From NCBI GenBank assembly GCA_016705365.1, contig JADIYI010000005.1, positions 248,001 to 312,000 of the forward strand: 64,000 bases of DNA, given 5' to 3'. The notes beneath the pieces were generated by a model that was given only the letters and a program-made list of their open reading frames with translations, ran no database searches and was not told where the DNA came from. The stretch's first letter is position 1; the number at the start of each line of letters is the position of its first letter. Positions 55,452 through 64,000 of the stretch are shown here, piece after piece. The DNA comes from Gammaproteobacteria bacterium. GTDB lineage: Bacteria; Pseudomonadota; Gammaproteobacteria; Pseudomonadales; UBA5518. Made by a program: the position numbers and the translations under genes.

Positions 55452-56201
55452 TCAACCTGCGGTCTGGGCACCGTCTATGGGCAGAGCGATGCCGGTAACA
55501 AACCGCGCTTCGTCCGAAGCGAGGTAAGCCACGGCCGCGGCAATCTCCTCCGGCTCGGCCCCTTCCAGCAACGGCGCCAGCCTGCCCATCAGTGCCATGT
55601 CTGCTCCATCGGGCATCGCGAAATTCGCGGTGAGGGGCGTCTTGACCAGACCGGGGCAAACCGCATTGACCCGTACCGCCTGCCCCGAGTACTCCAGAGC
55701 CAGCGACTTGCTGAACATCAACACTCCTGCCTTGGTCGCACAATAGGCTGAATTGTATGCTTGGCCCACCAGGCCCGCACTGGATGACATGTTGACGATA
55801 TTTCCTTTGCTCTCGATCAGATGCGGCATGGCGGCGCGACACATGAAAAACACCCCGTCCAGGTTGATACCCATGGCGCGATGCCACTGCTCGTCGGTGA
55901 TTGACGTCAGGTTGTTACAGATGGCGATGCCGGCGATATTGCAGAGGATATCCAATCGGCCAAACCGTTCGATACAGCTGTCTACCGCTTTCCGACAATT
56001 GGCGGAGTCGGTGACGTCGAGCTGCACCGCCCGACTCTTTGTGCCTTGCGCAAGCAACCCGGCTGTTTTGGCGAGCCCCTCTTCGTTGATATCAGCCAAT
56101 AGTAGACTGGCGCCTTCATTACCCAGGCGAAGGGCTGTGGCTCGCCCGATTCCCGAGGCAGCACCAGTGACCAGCGCGACTTTTCCTGTAAATCTGTTCA
56201 T
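55452..56201 (-). CDS. SDR family oxidoreductase
   Basis: The 249-residue product has TGAASGIGRATALRLG, NIAGIA in place of the usual NNAG, MSSSAGLVGQ, and the catalytic YCATKAG. The end PIDGAQTAG is close to the family's VDGG. The ATG at 56201 follows GGAG. It converges on the acyl-CoA operon and may share its substrate class. Confidence 0.9.
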   Translation of the reverse strand: MNRFTGKVALVTGAASGIGRATALRLGNEGASLLLADINEEGLAKTAGLLAQGTKSRAVQLDVTDSANCRKAVDSCIERFGRLDILCNIAGIAICNNLTSITDEQWHRAMGINLDGVFFMCRAAMPHLIESKGNIVNMSSSAGLVGQAYNSAYCATKAGVLMFSKSLALEYSGQAVRVNAVCPGLVKTPLTANFAMPDGADMALMGRLAPLLEGAEPEEIAAAVAYLASDEARFVTGIALPIDGAQTAG

Positions 56202-56492
56202 TGTTTCTCCCTGGAATATGAAGGCCCCGCCGCTAGAAGACAGTACCCACGCGCTGACCCGAGTTGCATCTTCCGACAACAAAAAAGCTGCGTGGAGGCG
56301 AAAGCTCTCGGCACCTCCCACGCGTGCCTGGTTTTCGCGCCCCCAGCGCGACGCTACGTGGCGCACAACCGCTCGGAAGTTGGCAGTGTGTGCACCACGA
56401 TTCTGCCATTTTCAGTGTGTTTTGGCTCAAATGCCGGCGTTCACCCGGTGCAGAACCACCAACCGCCAGCGGATGAGTGCAAACGGGACGGA

Positions 56493-59156
56493 TCAGATCG
56501 TGCTTTGGACGAACTCCGCCACTGCCACCGGATCGTTGACCGGACGAGGGTTGAACATGGTACTCGGATCACTCATGACGCCAGTTACAAATTGCTCGAA
56601 CTGTGCCTCGATCTGATCGCCGGCAACGAGTTCGGACAGGCGCCGTGGCTGCCCTATTTCCTTCATGAGCACCTCAACGGCGTCAGCGGCCGCTTCGGCC
56701 GCGGCAACGGCGCTCATATCATGGGTATCGACGCCCAGGGCAATTGCGACTTCAACCAGCCTGGTCGTGGCGAAATCCCGGTTGAAACGCATTGCCGCGG
56801 GCAGTGCGATGCCACAGCCGGTACCGTGGTGCAAGCCAAACAGAGTGCCGACCGTGTGAGAGTAGCAGTGAGCAATGCCCAGACCCGTGTTAAGTGCAAT
56901 GCCGGCCAGCGTCGACGCCGCCAGCATGTTCTGACGGGCGACCAGATCACTGCCATTTGCCACTACTTTCGGCAGATTATCTTTGATCATCCGGATCGAC
57001 TGTAGCCCGAGGGCGATACCGACAGGATTCGCATCCGGGTTTACCACACTTTCGACAGCATGTGTCAGCGCATCCATCCCGGTCCCTATACTCAGGGATT
57101 TTGGCAGTCCGGTCACCAGCGTCGGATCCAGGATGGCAACGTCCGGATATAGATTGAGACCGTTGAGGAAAAATTTCCGGTGCAGGCGGCTGTTGGTGAT
57201 CACCGCCGTCGCCGAGACCTCGCTTCCGGTGCCGTGCGCAGTGGGAATCGCGATGTGCGGCAGAAGTTTATTTTCGAAACGCAAAAGATTCATATTCTGG
57301 ATTGCCGAGCCCCCGTTTGTCAGGGCTACCAGCGCAAGCTTGGTGCAGTCAATGCAACTGCCGCCCCCCAGGCTGATCAGACTGTCCGCACCGATCTCGC
57401 GGCAGTAATCAAGGGCTGCCTGAGCACATTCGTAAGGGGGGTCCGGCACTACCTGATCGAATACACCAGCGCAGCGATCACCAGCGGCTTGCAGGGCGCG
57501 GTCAAGCAGGCCCGCTTTGCGTACCCCGGGATCGGTGATTATCACGGCTCTTTTTGCTTCGAGCTTGCGCAGTTCGCTGTTGAGACCGGCCAATGCTTTC
57601 GGTCCACAGACAATCTTGGTTGGCGATAGATGAGTGAACTTCTCACCCTTGGGATAGGGAAACACCGAGCCGAAGGTGCTGCGGTTGACAGTGGCTTCGT
57701 TAGAGGTGTAGATCGACTTTAGCTGTGTATAGTGCTTCAGTCCTTCCTCGCCGAACTCACGGCCGATACCGCTGGCCTTGCAGCCACCGAACGGAACAAA
57801 ATCGGAAAGCATGGATATGTCATTGATCGACAGGATACCGGTACGGACCCGGTTGGCAATGGTGCGCGCCCGCTTTATGTCGGTGGAGTAAACTGCTCCG
57901 GCGAGGCCATAATCACTGTCATTCGCGATGCCAATGGCCTCGTCGTCGGTTTCAAACGGGATAACCACCAGTACAGGTCCGAAAATTTCCTCGCGAGCCA
58001 CCTGCATGGTGTTGCTTACGCCGGTGAGAATGGTGGGAGCGTAGTAATGGCCATTTTCATACTCGGGCCCTGTCAACCGGTGGCCGCCGCAGGCAACCGT
58101 GGCACCTTCGGCCCTGCCGATCTCGACATAGCGCTCAACAGTTTCAAGCTGTTTTTTGCTGCTCAATGGTCCCATTGCAGTATCGGGCAGCAGTTGGTAG
58201 CCAACTTTCAGATCCTGAATCCGCTCACACAGCCGTGCGATGAACCGGTCATGGATCTTGCCTGATAACAGCAGGCGCGAACCGGAGATGCATACCTGAC
58301 CGGCATTCTGGAAGTTCGCAGCGATGGCGCCATCGACGGCAACATCGATGTCGGCATCATCCAGGATGATATTGGCCGATTTTCCACCCAGTTCCAGGGT
58401 CACCGGCGTAAGGTTTCTGGCAGCAAACGCCATGGAGATCCTGCCTACCTCACTGCTTCCCGTCAGTGAAACCTTGTCTACCCCCGGATGCGAACAAAGC
58501 GCTTGACCAACACTCCCGCCCGGACCGGTGATAACGTTCAGAACCCCCTTGGGAATACCGGCCTGGTTTGCCAGCTCGGCGATCATCAGCGCCGAGAGCG
58601 GCGTAGACGAGGCGGGTTTGAGCACCATCGTGTTGCCCATGACCAGAGCGTGAGCTATTTTCCACATTGCCATGGAGTACGGTACGTTCCATGGCGTGAC
58701 GGCTGCACAGACACCAAGAGGCTCTCGACGGACAGTATTTTCGCCAAAAGCGAAAACCGAGCCCGACATTGACACATTTTCCTCCCAGGGAAATTTGTTG
58801 GCGGCATACCAGGCCAGATTGCGCGTCGAGTTGCAGGCGACCCACAAGCCACCGGCGGCCCAGCTCAAAGGACTGCCGTTGCTGCGGCTGTCGGCAATGG
58901 CTATCTTGTTGCAATTCACCTCAACAAGGTCGGCAAACTGGAACATGATGTCGGCACGGTCGCTGGCTGACATACGGCTCCATATGCCAATGTCAAAGGC
59001 CTCGCGCGCGGCTTCCACGGCAGCATTGACGTCGCGTTCATCGCAACATGGAACTTCTGCGAAGAATTCTCCGGTCCCCGGATCGATGACTTGCATCGTT
59101 TGGCCGCTCGCCGCACCGACTGATTCACCGGCAATAAACATTTTGTAACTATCCAT
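56493..59156 (-). CDS. Aldehyde dehydrogenase/iron-containing alcohol dehydrogenase fusion
   Basis: The 887-residue product joins a classical NAD aldehyde dehydrogenase (about 1-490) to an iron-dependent alcohol dehydrogenase (about 505-887). The first domain has TPWNVP, the general-base Glu255 in LELGGKS and the catalytic Cys289 in GQVCISGSR. The second has GGGSCID at 597-603 and the metal ligands Asp695, His699, His763 and His777. AdhE has the same order, but its first domain is the CoA-acylating type; here it looks like the acid-forming type. The protein could oxidise an alcohol to an acid with little release of aldehyde. The ATG follows AAGGGGGA. Confidence 0.9.
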   Translation of the reverse strand: MDSYKMFIAGESVGAASGQTMQVIDPGTGEFFAEVPCCDERDVNAAVEAAREAFDIGIWSRMSASDRADIMFQFADLVEVNCNKIAIADSRSNGSPLSWAAGGLWVACNSTRNLAWYAANKFPWEENVSMSGSVFAFGENTVRREPLGVCAAVTPWNVPYSMAMWKIAHALVMGNTMVLKPASSTPLSALMIAELANQAGIPKGVLNVITGPGGSVGQALCSHPGVDKVSLTGSSEVGRISMAFAARNLTPVTLELGGKSANIILDDADIDVAVDGAIAANFQNAGQVCISGSRLLLSGKIHDRFIARLCERIQDLKVGYQLLPDTAMGPLSSKKQLETVERYVEIGRAEGATVACGGHRLTGPEYENGHYYAPTILTGVSNTMQVAREEIFGPVLVVIPFETDDEAIGIANDSDYGLAGAVYSTDIKRARTIANRVRTGILSINDISMLSDFVPFGGCKASGIGREFGEEGLKHYTQLKSIYTSNEATVNRSTFGSVFPYPKGEKFTHLSPTKIVCGPKALAGLNSELRKLEAKRAVIITDPGVRKAGLLDRALQAAGDRCAGVFDQVVPDPPYECAQAALDYCREIGADSLISLGGGSCIDCTKLALVALTNGGSAIQNMNLLRFENKLLPHIAIPTAHGTGSEVSATAVITNSRLHRKFFLNGLNLYPDVAILDPTLVTGLPKSLSIGTGMDALTHAVESVVNPDANPVGIALGLQSIRMIKDNLPKVVANGSDLVARQNMLAASTLAGIALNTGLGIAHCYSHTVGTLFGLHHGTGCGIALPAAMRFNRDFATTRLVEVAIALGVDTHDMSAVAAAEAAADAVEVLMKEIGQPRRLSELVAGDQIEAQFEQFVTGVMSDPSTMFNPRPVNDPVAVAEFVQSTI

Positions 59157-59243
59157 GGATCCCCCTTGGTACTGCTGTCTCAATAAAATACCGCTTCAGG
59201 TTGATGTCCGGCTGAAGCCGCGCGCACATCATCCCGATCAACG

Positions 59244-60347
59244 TCAGGCCCACACGTCGCGGTCACCGGAAACCACCTGCCCGATCAGGCGGCGGCTGTA
59301 GATGTATTCGTCAGTGCACGCGGGGCGCTCCATTTCGCCGAACAGGATGCGTCGCTGCGAGAGGCGGATCTCGACCACCGCCTGCTGCAGCAGGCCATAG
59401 CTGATATACCAATCAATGTCGTGCAGTCGAGCGCCGGTCCGTCGCTCGTAGGCCGCGACAACCTCGTCGCGGCGCAGGAAACCGGGCATCGCGTCGATGC
59501 CCGCCATCAGCTTCGCCACGTGGCGGAAATACCGGTGGAAGAAAATCAGGTAGCCGACGTCCATCTCGCGCGGACCGAGCATCGCGAGTTCCCAGTCCAG
59601 CACGCCAACCGCCCGGAAATCTCGCCACAGCACGTTTGCCGGGCGCGCGTCGCCCCAGTTCACTACCGCCGCGCCTTCGTGCGAGGGCCAATGCGCTTCC
59701 AGCCAGTCGAAGAGTCGCTCCACGGGTGCGAAGCGCATGCCACTGCGACCCCACTCGTAGAGCGCGCGTTCGCGGGCGAAATGGCGCCTGAGCGGGGTGA
59801 CGCCGTCATGAGCTATCTGCAGGAATGCGGTTTCTTCCGCGCTCGCCTTGATGCCATGGATTCCCGCCATCACGCAAAGAAGTTCCTGCTCCACCTGATC
59901 CTGCTGCGCCGCCGGCGCCCCGGCGAGCCAGCCACCGAAGACATAGGGAGGGTTGTCGGGAACCATCTCGCCGTCGATGCGTTCCATCACGAAGAACGGG
60001 ACGCCGAGCGCCTCGCTTTCGCATTCCTGCCACGGCACCTTCGGGACCGCAACGGCGCTCCTGCTGCCGACGAGACGCATTACTCTCGTCTGCATGTCGA
60101 AGTCGTAGCGCGGAAACAGCGGGAACGCATCGGCGGGTGGCGGCAACCGTGCGACGAAGCGACCGTTGCGTGCGGCGCCGTTTTCGTTCCAGCGCATGTC
60201 GAAGAGCAGTGTCTCGCTGGACATGCCGGCCTTGCCGGGGCTGGTGAGCGGCGAAAGACGCGGATTACTTCCCGGACCCAGCGTTCGGGCGAACCACGCA
60301 CCAAGCCGCGCGTGAAGTTCGACGGGATCGCGGTTGGAGGTGCGCAT
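59244..60347 (-). CDS. APH-family phosphotransferase
   Basis: This 367-residue kinase-like protein belongs to the aminoglycoside phosphotransferase/ACAD10 group. The catalytic loop reads VNWGDARPANVLW, so the usual His before Gly-Asp is Asn, and the metal-binding Asp is in VLDWELAMLG. FVARLPPP near the start may hold the ATP lysine equivalent as Arg. ACAD10-type proteins phosphorylate hydroxyacyl-CoA, which would fit this block; antibiotic resistance is unlikely. It follows the chaperone gene by 31 bases. Confidence 0.85.
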   Translation of the reverse strand: MRTSNRDPVELHARLGAWFARTLGPGSNPRLSPLTSPGKAGMSSETLLFDMRWNENGAARNGRFVARLPPPADAFPLFPRYDFDMQTRVMRLVGSRSAVAVPKVPWQECESEALGVPFFVMERIDGEMVPDNPPYVFGGWLAGAPAAQQDQVEQELLCVMAGIHGIKASAEETAFLQIAHDGVTPLRRHFARERALYEWGRSGMRFAPVERLFDWLEAHWPSHEGAAVVNWGDARPANVLWRDFRAVGVLDWELAMLGPREMDVGYLIFFHRYFRHVAKLMAGIDAMPGFLRRDEVVAAYERRTGARLHDIDWYISYGLLQQAVVEIRLSQRRILFGEMERPACTDEYIYSRRLIGQVVSGDRDVWA

Positions 60348-60378
60348 CTGATCGAGGTGCTGGCGAATCGCTGCCGGC

Positions 60379-61047
60379 TCAGTGAATCGCCGGTGAAGGC
60401 TTGATCTGCCCGGCTAGGCGCGCCTCCTCGGCGCGCAGGAAACGCTCCAGCAACCGGACGAGCTCGATGTAAAAACGCGGAGCCCCGTGCGCCTTCAACC
60501 GCGAGTGCAGGACTGGTATCCAGGCGCCCGGGTGGCGCGCGATGAAATCGTGCTGCGCGCGCAACACGCCTTCGGTACTCTCGCCCGCGCTGGCGAGTCC
60601 GGCCTCCTGGTATGCGAGGTAGTGCAGGAACTCGAGCTCGGTCAGCAGGTGATCGGGTTCCTCGCGCTGCCCCTCGGACAACGACAGGCCGAAGAAGTCG
60701 TAGAAACGCACCAGTTCCTCGGTTGCCTCCATGCCGGCGCTGCCGTAGCAACGGCCCTCGAGGGAGCAGCACGGTCCGTTTTCGCCGGCCACGAAGAGAC
60801 GGGTGAATTCGACCGGCAGGAACTCGTCGTGCGCGCCGCAGTCCTGCAGCGCCTCCCAGTCCACTCCCACGAGCAGTGCCGGGTCGACTGCGCCGAGCAA
60901 CTGTCGCAGCGCGCCCGCCAGCACGCCGGATCGTATCGCGTCCATGCCTTCATGATCCGGGTGCGAGAGCGCCGCGGTGAAAGCCGCATAGACAAGGCTG
61001 CGCGATGCATCTGCCAAGGGGTGTGCCGGCGTTTCGACTGCGTTCAT
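60379..61047 (-). CDS. TorD/DmsD-like molybdoenzyme chaperone
   Basis: The 222-residue helical protein has LPVEFTRLFVAGENGPCCSLEG and EPDHLLTELEFLHYLAYQE, the EPDH motif of TorD-family chaperones. These bind the Tat signal of a molybdoenzyme and hold it until cofactor insertion. It overlaps the molybdoenzyme gene by 4 bases, so that is its client. Confidence 0.92.
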   Translation of the reverse strand: MNAVETPAHPLADASRSLVYAAFTAALSHPDHEGMDAIRSGVLAGALRQLLGAVDPALLVGVDWEALQDCGAHDEFLPVEFTRLFVAGENGPCCSLEGRCYGSAGMEATEELVRFYDFFGLSLSEGQREEPDHLLTELEFLHYLAYQEAGLASAGESTEGVLRAQHDFIARHPGAWIPVLHSRLKAHGAPRFYIELVRLLERFLRAEEARLAGQIKPSPAIH

Positions 61048-63911
61048 GCCACGTACTTCTTCATCTCGACGCGGGTATCCCGGTCGTTTCCGGTGAACTC
61101 GTACCAGCCGACCTCGTTTTGCAGGTGACCGTGTTTGCCCGCGAACTGCGTCACTTTCACCGGGCTCGCGGATACAGAATCGTTGCTCCTGCCGGTCAGG
61201 AACTGGTTAGCCATCCAGGCGTGGTAGATGTGGACCTGTTCCGGTCGCATGCCCGGTGTCAGCTTCACGCGTGCCACGAACACGCCGACGTCGTTGCGGA
61301 ACTCGGCGAAATCATGATCGGCAATACCCCGCCGTGCGGCATCGCCCGGGTTCACGAATACCACCGGCTCGCCGCGCTGCAAGCGCAACAGCAGGTCGAG
61401 ATCGCGCCACATGGTGTGGATGCTCCAGCGCGTGTGGCCGCAGGTCATCGTGAGCGGATAGGCGCCACCCGACTGCGGAGGCTCCTTGTGAACCGGGAAT
61501 TCCTCGCCGACCTCGATGAAAAACGGATGGTCCACGTAGAACTGCTGCCGCCCCGTGGCTGTTGGCCACGCCATCTTCTTCACCACCATGTCCTGATAGG
61601 GCACCAGGGGCTCGTCGATGCGGTAGTCGCTCGTGCCGCACCACATCTTGCCCATCTGGCTGACGCCTGTGTAGCGCATGGCGCCCTTGTTTGCGCGCAA
61701 ACCCTCCAGCGTGATGCCGCGCGTCGCCGGTGACAGCGCGAGAATCATGCGCATGAGCTTCTCGTCCTCGCGTGGTCCGATGCGCTCCTTGTCGCTGAAG
61801 CGCCAGTACGCCCTGGACAGGTCGTAGGGCACACCGCGATAGGTACGTACCTCGGTGATCTCGCGTCGCCTGGCTTCGGCGCTCACGCGCTTCATCAGCA
61901 GCGAGAGGATTTCCCAGTCGGCTTTTGCCTCGCCCAGCGGCTCCACCACCTTGTCGCCGAGATGCAGATAGGGCGGATACGCGACCGAGTACTTGAAGCC
62001 GAGCTTCTCGTAGGGTCCGGCCGTGGGCAGCAGGATGTCGGAATGCCGTGCGGTGTCGTCCATGCGCAACGTCACGTCCACGACCAGCTTTGCGGTCTTG
62101 AACAGCGTGTTCTCCAGCTGATCGCCCATGCGGCGATGGCGGAACGGGTTGCCGAACATGTTGAAGATGATGTCGGGTTTCCCGAGTTCCGGGCCCGGCA
62201 CATTGTGGATCTGGCCCGAGGCGATCGCTTCCTCGAGAAACTGCTCCGGCGTACGCGGCAACGTGGGGTCGTTGTAGGCGGGATCGAGCTGCACCTCGCG
62301 GGTGCCGCCGTTCAACAGCATCATCATGGATCCGGAGATGTAGGCCGGGCTCGCCGCCTGCTGCTTGCCGACCTCGGCCAGTGCTCCCCAGATTGCCGCG
62401 GGATCGTCGGGTGTCAGATCGCTCGGATGATCAACGAACGCGGCGAGCATCTTGCCGTCAAGCTCGAAGAATGTCATTTCCTGCCAGCCGCCACCCATGC
62501 GGCCGTTGTTGCCGGTGAGCGCCGCCATCAGGATCTGCGAGCGCTGTACCAGATCGCCGTGCAGGATCTTGCCCATGGCGGCACCGGCATAGATCATCGC
62601 CGACTTGGCGGTGGCGAATTCACGCGCGAAGCGCCGGATGACGTTGGCATGCACTCCGGTGATCTTCGCCGCACTCGCGAGGTCGTAGGCCGCCAGCTTG
62701 TCGCGCATGATCGAGAAGCCACTGCGCAGTGTCACCTTGGCGCCCGTGAGCAACGTCACGGTCGCGCCTTGCGGCTCCAGCACCGGGTGATCGTCGGGCG
62801 TCAGCTTCAGCGTCCGCTGTTCCGCCGCCACGGCCATGGAACTGCTGGACCACACCACCTGCTGCCTCTTCCCGTCCCACCAGCCGAAACACTCCTGCCG
62901 TCCGCCGGTCACCACGTCGGCCTCGCGCAGGAACTGCCGCGTGTCCGTGCGCACCAGCAGTGGCAGGTCAGTCTGCTCGATGATGTACGGCACATCGTGA
63001 AGATTCTCGTCGACGATGACCTTGCAGGCGGCGAGCGCCAGCGCCGCATCGGTGCCCGGCCGCGGGGAAATCCATAGGTCGGCGTGTATTGCGGTGGGGT
63101 TGAAATCCGGCGTGATCGAGACAATCTTCGCGCCGCGGTAGCGCACCTCGGTCATGAAGTGGGCATCGGGGATGCGCGTGGATACCGGGTTGCCGAACCA
63201 GTTGACGAAATAATCGGTACGGAACCAGTCATCCGACGAGGCCCCCGGTACCGGCATGCCCAGCGTGGAGGTCGCGCCGGTCATCAGGTCGCCGACGCCG
63301 GCGAAGTTCTCGGTGACGGGGATGCCCAGCTGGTTGAAGAAACGCACCATCGCGATCCAGCTCGGACCGAAGTCGCTGTTGTTGCCGTTCTCGCAATAGG
63401 CACCGACGCCGCCGCGCGTGGACAGCGTATCGACCAGCGCCGTGGCGATCTCCCCCAGCGCTTCGTCCCAGGTGATCCGCTTCCAGCGGTTTTCGCCCCG
63501 TGCCCCGACGCGCCTGAGTGGATAACGCACCCGGGCCGGACTGCGATATAGCGCAGCGGCGGAGGCGCCTTTCTGACACCCGCGCGGACTGTAATCGGGC
63601 ACACTGGCATTGGTTCGGGTGTAGGGCGCGGCCTGTTCCTCGCGCCACACGATGCCGCCGCGCACGTACAGGTTCCAGGCGCAGCCGCCACTTGCACAGT
63701 TGTTGCAGGAATGAGTCCCCACTCCCACGCGGTCCCAACTCCATTTCTTGCGGTAGACGTCCCGGTAATTCCGATACTCGCGCGCGCCCGGCGGCATGCG
63801 TCCGTCGGCGAAGGCGGGCTTGAGGTTGTGCAGGTCCAGCAACAGCGTGGCCGCTCCCACGGCCGCGCCCTCGAGAAACCTGCGCCGGCTGATGCCAGAT
63901 GAGGATTGCAT
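61044..63911 (-). CDS. Tat-exported molybdopterin oxidoreductase, DMSO-reductase family
   Basis: The 955-residue catalytic subunit starts with a twin-arginine signal (SRRRFLEG at 8-15). An iron-sulfur motif follows: His67 or Cys69, then Cys72, Cys77 and Cys112 (THSCNNCASGGCAWN and PRGCQKG). Asp208 in GVGDLMTG is a candidate molybdenum ligand, as in type II enzymes such as ethylbenzene, dimethylsulfide and steroid C25 dehydrogenases. Those enzymes also have TorD-like chaperones encoded nearby. No in-frame UGA is present, so it is not a selenoprotein. The beta and gamma subunits would lie beyond the window. Confidence 0.88.
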   Translation of the reverse strand: MQSSSGISRRRFLEGAAVGAATLLLDLHNLKPAFADGRMPPGAREYRNYRDVYRKKWSWDRVGVGTHSCNNCASGGCAWNLYVRGGIVWREEQAAPYTRTNASVPDYSPRGCQKGASAAALYRSPARVRYPLRRVGARGENRWKRITWDEALGEIATALVDTLSTRGGVGAYCENGNNSDFGPSWIAMVRFFNQLGIPVTENFAGVGDLMTGATSTLGMPVPGASSDDWFRTDYFVNWFGNPVSTRIPDAHFMTEVRYRGAKIVSITPDFNPTAIHADLWISPRPGTDAALALAACKVIVDENLHDVPYIIEQTDLPLLVRTDTRQFLREADVVTGGRQECFGWWDGKRQQVVWSSSSMAVAAEQRTLKLTPDDHPVLEPQGATVTLLTGAKVTLRSGFSIMRDKLAAYDLASAAKITGVHANVIRRFAREFATAKSAMIYAGAAMGKILHGDLVQRSQILMAALTGNNGRMGGGWQEMTFFELDGKMLAAFVDHPSDLTPDDPAAIWGALAEVGKQQAASPAYISGSMMMLLNGGTREVQLDPAYNDPTLPRTPEQFLEEAIASGQIHNVPGPELGKPDIIFNMFGNPFRHRRMGDQLENTLFKTAKLVVDVTLRMDDTARHSDILLPTAGPYEKLGFKYSVAYPPYLHLGDKVVEPLGEAKADWEILSLLMKRVSAEARRREITEVRTYRGVPYDLSRAYWRFSDKERIGPREDEKLMRMILALSPATRGITLEGLRANKGAMRYTGVSQMGKMWCGTSDYRIDEPLVPYQDMVVKKMAWPTATGRQQFYVDHPFFIEVGEEFPVHKEPPQSGGAYPLTMTCGHTRWSIHTMWRDLDLLLRLQRGEPVVFVNPGDAARRGIADHDFAEFRNDVGVFVARVKLTPGMRPEQVHIYHAWMANQFLTGRSNDSVSASPVKVTQFAGKHGHLQNEVGWYEFTGNDRDTRVEMKKYVA

Positions 63912-63944
63912 CGCTCTCTCCTTTGCGACCTGGGCGCAGTGGCG

Positions 63945-64000
63945 CTATTCGACCCAGCGCACGACGGACGCCGCCGCGGGATCCTGGTCAAAACCACCGA
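63945..64000 (-). CDS. C-terminal end of an upstream gene (partial)
   Basis: On the minus strand the frame reads GGFDQDPAAASVVRWVE followed by TAG at 63945-63947. It stops 34 bases before the molybdoenzyme start and is probably an operon partner, for example an iron-sulfur or haem subunit. Seventeen residues are too few to identify it. Confidence 0.4.
   Translation of the reverse strand, partial: GGFDQDPAAASVVRWVE

Noticed and set aside
61044..63911. Formate dehydrogenase as a second selenoprotein
   Set aside because: The frame has no UGA and the probable molybdenum ligand is Asp208, unlike Sec-containing formate dehydrogenases.

Overview
The window is GC-rich, densely coded chromosome from a bacterium that is probably a gammaproteobacterium. 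The basis is the gene set (recA-recX, MnmC fusion enzyme, HrpA, DusA, MlaA, Kup, FadD, an HvfABC-type cluster) and the absence of phage or plasmid functions. I cannot place it to genus. The organism has selenocysteine machinery and probably breaks down lipid-like or terpenoid/steroid-like carbon; the second point is inference from gene content.

Region 1 (1-7.8 kb) is a selenocysteine locus. A plus-strand operon holds a conserved protein of unknown function (cut by the window edge), a selenoprotein with an in-frame UGA at 1381-1383 in a U-G-S-C motif, and a ketoacyl-synthase-III-like enzyme. Facing it on the minus strand is a 2-hydroxyacid dehydrogenase gene followed by selA, selB (7-base overlap) and selC, a 95-nt tRNA-Sec with anticodon UCA. 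The selenoprotein would be missed by any caller that stops at UGA.

Region 2 (7.8-15.2 kb) holds trxB, a thiamine-diphosphate enzyme, an SDR, a GFA protein, an epimerase-like protein and a luciferase-like flavin oxidoreductase. Broken pieces of an MFS transporter, a glutathione transferase, an AraC regulator and an SDR lie between them. Region 3 (15.2-25.5 kb) is core genome: recA with a perfect LexA box, recX, a rhomboid protease, an M16C protease, a secreted glutaminyl cyclotransferase, mnmC and a peptide-binding protein. Region 4 (25.4-32.2 kb) is bracketed by two ~97-bp imperfect direct copies of the 3' end of the peptide-binding-protein gene. Inside are a DUF411 protein, Kup, a ZIP transporter, an ISL3-family insertion sequence and a lipoprotein; it looks like acquired or duplicated DNA.

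Region 5 (32.2-46 kb) is again core-like: cardiolipin synthase, a MaoC hydratase, a fatty acyl-CoA ligase, HrpA, an alpha/beta hydrolase, a ribosomal peptide metallophore cluster (hvfA-like precursor with six EGKCG repeats, a DUF692/MNIO enzyme and its DUF2063 partner), mlaA, a TerB-like protein and dusA.

Region 6 (46.4-64 kb) is a catabolic block: SDRs, an enoyl-CoA hydratase, two adjacent acyl-CoA dehydrogenases, an acyl-CoA synthetase, a conserved unknown protein, an 887-residue aldehyde dehydrogenase/iron alcohol dehydrogenase fusion, and at the edge a Tat-exported molybdenum oxidoreductase with a TorD-like chaperone and an APH-family kinase. Together these could oxidise a hydrocarbon or alcohol side chain to an acyl-CoA and shorten it by beta-oxidation. 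The substrate cannot be read from the sequence.
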